Below, one piece after another: positions 7,947 through 12,660 of a stretch of 12,660 bases of DNA. A model generated the notes under the pieces. It saw only the letters and a program-made list of their open reading frames with translations. It ran no database searches and was not told the DNA's origin. Source of the stretch: Baffinella frigidus (lineage: Eukaryota > Cryptophyceae > Cryptomonadales > Baffinellaceae); NCBI GenBank assembly GCA_026770585.1, contig MU646805.1, positions 320,161 through 332,820 of the forward strand. The letters are read 5' to 3'. Made by a program: the position numbers and the translations under genes. How positions within the stretch are numbered: position 1 is the first letter of the stretch; each line of letters begins with the position of its first letter.

Positions 7947-8039
7947 ACGACGCGCATCACACCCTCTCGCACACCCTCTCGCACCCTCTCGCACACCCTC
8001 GAGGGTGTTATGCGCGTCGTCAGCGACATCCCTGCGGGG
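7947..8039 (+). mobile_element. Palindromic element copy 3 (E3)
   Basis: The left arm starts at acgacgcgcatc; four ACACCCTC-type units follow (one shortened). The CTCGAG centre sits at about 7999-8004, and the right end is catccctgcgggg. One arm mismatch (ttatgcgc for tgatgcgc) is shared with E5. It terminates the copia RT fragment on its upstream side. Confidence 0.85.
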
Positions 8040-8044
8040 CCTGC

Positions 8045-8060
8045 CGGTAATCGATTACCG
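8045..8060. repeat. 16-bp perfect palindrome
   Basis: cggtaatcgattaccg is its own reverse complement. It lies in the short gap between oppositely oriented E3 and E4, near the centre of a larger inverted repeat. Confidence 0.8.
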
Positions 8061-8090
8061 CTTCCGGGCAGAGCCTCTCGTGCTCAACGA

Positions 8091-8197
8091 GCGAGCGGCA
8101 CGTCATCAGGGATGTCGCTGACGACGCGCATCACACCCTCGAGGGTGTGAAAGGGTGTGCGAGAGGGTGTGTGAGAGGGTGTGATGCGCGTCGTCAG
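8091..8197 (-). mobile_element. Palindromic element copy 4 (E4)
   Basis: This copy is in inverse orientation: the CTCGAG centre is near the left, with repeat units to the right. The core starts at cagggatgtcgc (8107). Positions 8091-8193 match E7 (9581-9683) with one difference over 103 bp, including 16 bases (gcgagcggcacgtcat) outside the usual end. It abuts the TRAF-type zinc finger fragment. Confidence 0.88.
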
Positions 8198-8199
8198 CT

Positions 8200-8410
8200 G
8201 CATTTGCACCAGGAGCACACGTGGTTTGTGTTGCAGACTGGACCTGGCGGGTTCCGTAGATGACTTGGTGCTCGAGCAGGTCCTTGCGAAGTGGCGACTC
8301 CGTGCAGCCCTGGTATGGGCACTTCGCCGGCACCCATTCACACTCGCCACGGTGCGAAGCCACCTCCCCCACCCTCCCCTTCCACACGCAACCCTTTCTT
8401 GCGGTCCTCC
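8200..8410 (-). pseudogene. TRAF-type zinc finger fragment
   Basis: The minus strand encodes KGCVWKGRVGEVASHRGEC, then W-V-P-A-K-C-P-Y-Q-G-C and RKDLLEHQ. The pattern G-C-x-W-x-G-x-x-G-E-x-x-x-H-x-x-x-C-x-x-x-x-x-x-C-P-x-x-G-C-x(5)-R-x-x-L-x-x-H matches TRAF-type zinc fingers, which usually follow a RING in ubiquitin-ligase-like proteins. About 60 residues remain. The frame then runs into E4 at about 8197, and there is no start upstream. A RING fragment of the complementary type lies 0.5 kb away on the opposite strand, so the two may be scrambled parts of one gene or of two paralogues. Confidence 0.7.
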
Positions 8411-8487
8411 CTGAGGCGGGCCCAGCCTATTCGGTCTTGTTTCCCGTCGAGGAAAGGCCGCGCTGGCGCAGGCCTTGAGCGCCTGCT

Positions 8488-8507
8488 TCGTCACAGGCCT
8501 GTGACGA
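8488..8507. repeat. 20-bp perfect palindrome
   Basis: tcgtcacaggcctgtgacga is an exact self-complement centred on AGGCCT. It is unrelated to the element family. It might be a protein-binding site or chance. Confidence 0.75.
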
Positions 8508-8610
8508 GGAGCCTCACACACTTCACCGTCGGAGGTCTCACCTCACCCGCATTCTCCTTGGGTGCGTGTTCACACCGAACCGGCAACCTGGCGATGAGGC
8601 TTTCCGCCGT

Positions 8611-8686
8611 CGCATCACACCCTCTCGCACACCCTCTCACACCCTCTCGCACACCCTCGAGGGTGTTATGCGCGTCGTCAGCGACA
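8611..8686 (+). mobile_element. Palindromic element copy 5 (E5)
   Basis: The left arm is cut to cgcatcacaccctc. The centre and right arm are complete to gcgaca, after which it diverges from the other copies (cccggttggg). It shares the ttatgcgc variant with E3. Confidence 0.8.
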
Positions 8687-8724
8687 CCCGGTTGGGTACA
8701 AGCTTGTTCTTGTCTACAGGTTCG

Positions 8725-8775
8725 CGACACGTCGGGAAAGTTGATTCGAACCCTGCAACACATCGAATCAACTTT
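8725..8775 (+). repeat. Second copy of RING-gene tail, with hairpin
   Basis: aaagttgattcgaaccctgc (8737-8756) repeats at 9024-9043, where it follows the RING motif. Here it is followed by its own inverse: aaagttgattcga (8737-8749) and tcgaatcaacttt (8763-8775) are perfect 13-bp arms around a 13-nt loop. This looks like an inverted-duplication junction in a paralogous RING fragment. Confidence 0.7.
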
Positions 8776-8819
8776 GGCTAACCAAACAGAGAGGTCTTAC
8801 ATACATACCAAGTGGATAA

Positions 8820-9050
8820 ATGGGGGGCGTTGCGCATGGGGAAGAACAAACGCTCTGGATCGACCCGAGCTTGCTCGACACAGAGTGCGAGGACTGCATT
8901 TGCGCCATATGCTTGGGAGTGCTGGTCGAGCCTGTGACCGCCTGCTGTCAGGGGCATAGCTTCTGCCAGAATTGCTATCGCTAGACTCTTCACGACAGGT
9001 CAAGAGTCTTGCCGACGTGTCGCAAAGTTGATTCGAACCCTGCACCACAC
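8820..9050 (+). pseudogene. RING finger fragment, interrupted by a stop
   Basis: ATG 8820 opens a 54-codon frame ending at TAG 8982-8984. It contains CAICLGVLVEPVTACCQGHS followed by F-C-Q-N-C, i.e. the first C-x2-C pair, the Cys/His pair and the C-x2-C of a C3HC4 RING. Past the stop, in the same frame, comes LPTCRKVDSN, corresponding to the last C-P-x-C-R pair with its first Cys replaced by Leu. RING domains recruit E2 enzymes in ubiquitin ligation. The premature stop and lost ligand make this copy non-functional. The acidic lead-in (DPSLLDTECEDC) resembles RING-TRAF proteins, and a TRAF-type finger lies on the other strand nearby. Confidence 0.72.
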
Positions 9051-9144
9051 CAAAAGTCGAAACCCCCCCCCTACGTGCAGTTCACTTGAAGCTGTTGCGT
9101 GTGTATGACTTATGATGTGACGTTGACTTTAGAAATCTTCATTT

Positions 9145-9175
<31 letters not shown>

Positions 9176-9331
9176 CACAGGTCCCACACTCAAGTGACTT
9201 TTTCAACAGCAGGGGGGACGCGGGGTATTACTGTCGCCTCGGCGTAGAGGAGGCTCCGCGGGGTTTCTGCGCACCACCCCCGCCTCATCACCGCGGCACT
9301 GAGACAGGACACGGTCAGTGAACCCCACCAC
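9051..9331. other. Non-coding, contains (CA)n microsatellite
   Basis: A (CA)14 run occupies 9147-9175, preceded by a C9 run near 9063-9071. I see no frame or motif otherwise. Confidence 0.7.
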
Positions 9332-9421
9332 CTGACTGCACACACCCTCTTGTCCACCCTCTCACACCCTCTCGCACACCCTCTCGCACACCCTCGAGGG
9401 TGTGATGCGCGTCGTCAGCGA
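9332..9421 (+). mobile_element. Palindromic element copy 6 (E6)
   Basis: The left arm is degenerate (ctgactgcacacaccctc, with a further mutated unit 'cttgtccaccct'). The following ACACCCTC units, CTCGAG centre and right arm to gtcgtcagcga are intact. The right flank diverges earlier than in E8. Confidence 0.8.
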
Positions 9422-9580
9422 CCCCGAGCGCCACTGGTGGCGTGATTGTTACCTGTGTAGCGCACAGACTACAGGGGGAGGGAGTGGGGTAGAGGGTTGT
9501 AATTATGCACGCCTATCGCACCCGAGGGACAGTAGGGTGTGCTTTGGGACGGGGACAGTCCGCCTTCCCGCATAGGAAGG

Positions 9581-9683
9581 GCGAGCGGCACGTCATCAGG
9601 GATGTCGCTGACGACGCGCATCACACCCTCGAGGGTGTGAGAGGGTGTGCGAGAGGGTGTGTGAGAGGGTGTGATGCGCGTCG
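9581..9683 (-). mobile_element. Palindromic element copy 7 (E7)
   Basis: Inverse orientation, nearly identical to E4 over 103 bp (one difference, at 9641). The short arm stops at gatgcgcgtcg and the flank differs from E4 immediately afterwards. Confidence 0.88.
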
Positions 9684-10443
9684 CCTCGAGCCAGCGCACA
9701 GAGATCCGCCCCGCTCGAGTCCTCACCTTCGCCCCTCGCGTGAATTCTTGCATTTTTTTTCGCAAACCCAGGTCCTCGCGTACGACCCCCCAAAACCAAA
9801 ACCTGGTGAGAATTACCAGACAACGCGTCGCGACTCACTCTAAATTACTCAACTACTGGTCGCCAGCGGTCGGCGAGTGTGTCGATCTGACCTGCGCCGC
9901 CCCCTCTGCTGGCAGGCGCTCCTCCCCCTCTCCGCCAGTCGGAGGCCAACGGCGCGGCGCGCACCCCGCACAACCACCACTCCGCGCCCCATCTGCCAAG
10001 GTACTCCCCGCCCCACCCCGTGACCACCCCCCTAGTAACCATCCAGGTGCGCGCGCTACCTTGTGGACGGCCGGCGAACACAGGGGGGGGCGTGGTTTGA
10101 TAACCACGGGGAGGCGCGTTTGGTAGTTTACACGCGTTGTGGCCTTGAAACAAATCTGAAACATCAAAATTTTGACTTCTGTCAACCACAAAATTTTGAC
10201 TCAGCCGAGAGCTCGTGACCATTCGCTCAACTCCGGGGTGGTCAACTCTGGCGTATGGTTTAGCTTTTAGGATCGGGCTCGGGGCTCTCGCGTCCTCTTC
10301 CCCCCTTCTGATGGACACAAAATCGTCACTCGGTTATCGAGTTTTATTAGACTCCACACACGCTGCGAGCGCGTTGTAAAAATTCTATCGTGCAAAGCGC
10401 TTGGCTTCGCCACCCTGGTTATACCTTCAAATTTTTAAAGACA
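9684..10443. other. No supported gene
   Basis: Frames on both strands are open by virtue of high GC, but none has a recognisable domain. A short direct repeat caaaattttgact occurs at 10165-10177 and 10189-10201; its tcaaaattttga core at 10164-10175 is palindromic. Confidence 0.5.
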
Positions 10444-10550
10444 CAGGGATGTCGCTGACGACGCGCATCACACCCTCTCGCACACCCTCTCACACCCTCT
10501 CGCACACCCTCGAGGGTGTGATGCGCGTCGTCAGCGACATCCCTGCGGGG
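10444..10550 (+). mobile_element. Palindromic element copy 8 (E8), fullest copy
   Basis: The two arms, 10444-10477 and 10512-10545, are perfect 34-bp reverse complements running from cagggatgtcgctgac to gtcagcgacatccctg. Between them are further TCGCACACCC/TCTCACACCC units. I use this as the reference copy (102 bp arm to arm, plus cgggg). No clear target-site duplication is visible. Confidence 0.92.
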
Positions 10551-11086
10551 CTACGGGTGAGTTCGCCGGGCGCGCGGTCCCTACGGAAATTCTCTGGCAG
10601 ACACGTCACGTTGGAGCTTATAGGGCATACATTGTACTGGTGGGCGAGGAGGTCTTGTGCAAGTGATTTAGGCACCGGCTCACTTCGCGCGCTTATTGAA
10701 GAGATAAACCGCTTTGGTTTGCACCGGTGGTTCCCTCAGATCGCCGTACATTTCCAGCGCACCCTTTCCTCGGTCATGGTACCAGTGGCCAGAAACTGCC
10801 TTATGTAGCCGGCCATCACTCCGGCTTTCCCAGGTCTCCGTCAGGTTGCACCAGAAAATCCCTTCCTGCTCCCAAACCCCCCGTTGCTTCTCCCCGCGTC
10901 TCCGCTGCTGCTCTTTCAAGGTCTCCGGCGGTGCTGCCCCCTTTTCCTGGGTTCCCACGGCTCGCTGTGGTGTCGAGGACACGGTGTCCAACCAGGTATT
11001 TTGGCGTTTCGTGGGAGGCTGCACGTTGGGGCCATTTCTTGACACCATTCCCCCGGTAAGAGTGGTCCCTCCAGCCTACGAGTGTA
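10551..11086. other. Mostly unassigned; one weak minus-strand frame
   Basis: A minus-strand frame at 11048-10680 (122 codons) has protein-like composition towards its end (SGHWYHDRGKGALEMYGDLR) but no family I recognise and no supported start. Nothing else stands out between E8 and E9. Confidence 0.3.
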
Positions 11087-11183
11087 GCTGACGACGCGCA
11101 TCACACCCTCTCGCACACCCTCTCACACCCTCTCGCACACCCTCGAGGGTGTGATGCGCGTCGTCAGCGACATCCCTGCGGGG
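11087..11183 (+). mobile_element. Palindromic element copy 9 (E9)
   Basis: This 97-bp copy is identical to 10454-10550 of E8. The left arm begins at gctgacgacgcg, so it lacks only the outer ten bases. The complete identity suggests recent insertion or gene conversion. Confidence 0.92.
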
Positions 11184-11721
11184 GTGCTGTCGTCTGGCGC
11201 CTAGGAGAGCTCCTAAGTACCAGAGCCAAGTTGAACAAAGAATGTGCAACACCCGGTAACTCGCAAGTGTGTGCGCGAAGTGTGTTCGTGAGCTGAGAAC
11301 AGGGCACAGTTGCTACAGTTCACTAGTTCATGAGATTAGCTCACAGATTCGAGAGGTTTACATAAGACAGTCGGTTTCGCTCTCGCCCCTCTCTCCCGTC
11401 TCTAGCAGAATGTTCATTGCTGCTTGCATCGTTTTAATTTGCTCCTGTGTTGGGATAAATACGTTGCTGGATCCGCATTGAGCTTCGCTCAACGCGCTGG
11501 TGTACCCTGCTACACCGCCAAGCTTGAACGCGCGGAACAGCTGGTGTTTGACAATGTTGCTGCACACTCCAGCGTTAGCGAGTCATAAAACCTCTGTAGG
11601 GTTCCGCGGGACGACCGAGACCCTCCTCGCCCACTTCTTGGAGTACAGGAAGGTCCCTGTCTCTCCTTCGTGTAGCCCCGACAGGGTCAGACGGCGGCGT
11701 TGAACGTCTCGAGCTTAGGCA
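11184..11721. other. No recognised gene
   Basis: A 70-codon minus-strand frame (about 11580-11358) follows the D5-like fragment on the same strand. It has a helical-looking segment (PTQEQIKTMQAAMNILLE) but no known motif. An overlapping plus-strand frame (11269-11481) has a hydrophobic segment. Neither is supported as a gene. Confidence 0.3.
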
Positions 11722-12274
11722 TCAGACGTTGTTGTTGAACAGACCATGCCGCTTGAGACACTTCTCGAGCTTCGACCATTCGATATTGTACACATAACCC
11801 GGCCCGGTCTTCTTTTTTGTCACACCGCAGTCCTTCTTGGCCATGAGCTTCGTAGCAAAGACGGTCTTTGCCGAAGGTCGTTGTTTCACAGGAACTAATA
11901 TCCTCGTTTGCGTCAGCAGCCCATTTCTTGAACTTGTCAAACATTGGCTGTGCTAGGCAAGACTCTGGCTTCTCCGGAGTCTGCGCCGGCTTCTCGGTAG
12001 AGCACCCGGCTTCGTTTTCGACCGGCAAAAACAACGGTGTTTCGCCTGCGCGTCGCATACACTCATGCGAAAGGTAGCTGTGGAACGCCGAGAGGTTATC
12101 CTCCTTCATCTGCCGGTAGATTTGCGTGTCCGGCCGTCTGGCCTCGAAGGACGTGTCGCCACTTAGATCGAACTTTATAAGGTACTGGTAGAACGCTCGC
12201 GCGGCTTTGTCGTCCAGGCTCTTGCCAAATTTCTGGAAGTAAGCGGTGTCGCCCTTCCTTGAGGTGTTGACCTC

Positions 12275-12294
12275 GAGAACCACCCACCGCCGGT
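12275..12294. repeat. 20-bp direct repeat flanking E10, left copy
   Basis: gagaaccacccaccgccggt is repeated exactly at 12379-12398 on the other side of E10. It encodes the D-R-R-W-V-V-L part of the D5-like fragment, so the host sequence itself was duplicated. Confidence 0.9.
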
Positions 12295-12378
12295 GCATCA
12301 CACCCTCGAGGGTGTGCGAGAGGGTGTGAGAGGGTGTGTGAGAGGGTGTGATGCGCGTCGTCAGCACCCTCGAGCTGT
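12295..12378 (-). mobile_element. Palindromic element copy 10 (E10), inside D5-like gene
   Basis: Inverse orientation. The left end is truncated (gcatcacaccctcgaggg), the right arm is complete to gtcgtcag, and about 14 bases of extra sequence (caccctcgagctgt) precede the right direct repeat. The insertion interrupts the D5-like frame within the D-R-R-W-V-V-L motif. Confidence 0.9.
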
Positions 12379-12398
12379 GAGAACCACCCACCGCCGGT
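12379..12398. repeat. 20-bp direct repeat flanking E10, right copy
   Basis: An exact copy of 12275-12294. In gene order (minus strand) this is the upstream copy, continuous with the T-T-N motif; the left copy is continuous with the downstream part of the gene. Confidence 0.9.
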
Positions 12399-12476
12399 CG
12401 CCCGCCTCCAGGTGAATCGGTTTAGGGATGTTCGTTGTGAGTATGAAGTTGACCAGGGACCGCGTGGTGAACGGAT

Positions 12477-12524
12477 CCTTGTTCTTCGGGTTGAGGTCGT
12501 CTTCGGCCTTGTTCTTCGGGTTGA
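12477..12524. repeat. 18-bp direct repeat, 30 bp offset
   Basis: ccttgttcttcgggttga occurs at 12477-12494 and 12507-12524. On the minus strand it encodes N-P-K-N-K twice, ten codons apart, in the D5-like frame: an in-frame partial duplication. Confidence 0.8.
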
Positions 12525-12528
12525 CGCC

Positions 12529-12660
12529 TCAACCCGTCTGCCCCGCGCCCCACACCGTCCGCCCCGAGCCCCACAACGTCTGCTACGAGGCTCGAAGCAG
12601 ACGAAAGGTACGCGGGGGCGTCTCCAGTTTCCACCGCAGCAGGCACTTTGGAGAGGGAAC
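12529..12660. other. Window edge, upstream of D5-like fragment
   Basis: The D5 frame has a stop at about 12529 and looks low-complexity beyond it (repeated ccccgagcccc/ccccgcgcccc blocks). Another minus frame is open to the window edge, but I recognise nothing in it. Confidence 0.35.

Larger units (their letters stand above)
11722..12528 (-). pseudogene. D5-like (SF3) primase-helicase C-terminal fragment
   Basis: In minus-strand order the fragment reads NPKNKDPF, NFILTTN (12450-12430; SF3 motif C-type T-T-N), G-D-R-R-W-V-V-L, G-D-T-A-Y-F, AFYQYL-x3-DLSG and Y-x-QMKEDN. A C-terminal winged-helix-like part follows (T-T-F-G-K, then FATKLMAKKDCGV and VYNIEWSKLEKCL) and ends at 11722. This order is that of the D5 helicase-primases of nucleocytoplasmic large DNA viruses, virophage/Polinton-like elements and phages. 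A frameshift lies near 11858-11868, an in-frame stop at about 12529 and an element insertion (E10) at 12295-12378. The Walker A and primase parts lie beyond the window or are lost. It is a dead virus- or mobile-element-derived copy, not a host gene. Confidence 0.72.

Noticed and set aside
8737-8762. tRNA T-arm-like string gattcgaaccc
   Set aside because: No acceptor, D or anticodon arm around it. The same string at 9024 follows a RING motif in frame, so it is coding debris.
9147-9175. (CA)14 run as a regulatory element
   Set aside because: An ordinary microsatellite; nothing near it suggests a function.
9596-9838. Open frames reading through the palindromes (peptides such as TRITPSHTPSHTLSHTLEG)
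   Set aside because: They are translations of the repeat units, occur in all copies and both strands, and lack any coding constraint.
9845-10318. 157-codon minus-strand frame
   Set aside because: High-GC open frame, rich in Gly/Ala/Arg/Trp, no motif and no supported start; a second long frame overlaps it on the same strand.
7166-12378. CRISPR-like array from repeated ACACCCTC blocks
   Set aside because: Copies are irregularly spaced by 50-1100 bp, occur in both orientations and are palindromic mobile-type elements in eukaryotic-looking DNA. There are no regular unique spacers and no cas genes.
7416-12378. Elements as introner-type introns
   Set aside because: Considered because E2 and E10 sit in coding sequence and E10 has a flanking duplication. 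No GT...AG pair in the E10 duplication would restore the frame, and both host genes have other disabling lesions.

Overview
The window looks like accessory, repeat-dominated nuclear DNA of a eukaryote, most likely a protist or alga. The reasons are degenerate TTTAGGG (plant/green alga/chromerid/dinoflagellate-type) telomere-like tracts, Ty1/copia and non-LTR-like retroelement debris, RING and TRAF-type zinc fingers, and the absence of bacterial operon structure. A chromerid alveolate such as Chromera is my best guess; the species cannot be fixed from the sequence alone. I see no intact conventional gene, no tRNA and no rRNA. Almost every recognisable coding stretch is truncated, frameshifted or interrupted.

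Left part (1-2250): mostly non-coding. It holds a CCTAGG-rich hairpin (221-278), a short coding-like frame that might be the start of a gag-like gene (316-540), several families of degenerate tandem/direct repeats (547-735, 762/969, 1447/1547), one copy of a ~137-bp dispersed repeat (1211-1347) and an imperfect inverted repeat (1929-2107).

Middle part (2250-7080): the + strand is strongly G/T-rich from about 2250 to 5765, switches to C/A-rich from 5770 to 6370, then back to G/T-rich to about 6905. The first block holds a 398-bp-offset higher-order repeat with degenerate TTTAGGG tracts (about 2690-3750), then minus-strand open frames: a protein with two Cys/His motifs (5764-5071), a protein with a J-domain-like HPDK segment (about 4961-4148) and, across an A11 run, a zinc-knuckle frame (about 4180-3892). 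The 5770-6370 block is an unrecognised plus-strand frame. The third block is a minus-strand fragment with a CX2CX13HX4C motif like the C-terminal zinc motif of non-LTR retrotransposons. A second copy of the 137-bp repeat (6913-7048) follows.

Right part (7085-12660): dominated by ten copies of a short palindromic element (about 75-103 bp). Each has arms around GCGCATCACACCCTC, an internal minisatellite of ACACCCTC units and an invariant CACCCTCGAGGGTG centre at one end. Copies lie within or next to a decayed Ty1/copia RT/RNase H region (minus strand, 7248-7946), a TRAF-type zinc finger fragment (minus, about 8215-8410) and a D5-like (SF3 helicase-primase) viral-type gene fragment (minus, 11722-12528). 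In the D5 fragment the insertion is flanked by a perfect 20-bp direct repeat. A broken RING finger gene (plus, 8820-9050) and a second copy of its tail lie between them. The outstanding feature is this recently active palindromic element family, whose insertions have cut retroelement, ubiquitin-ligase-like and virus-derived sequences alike.
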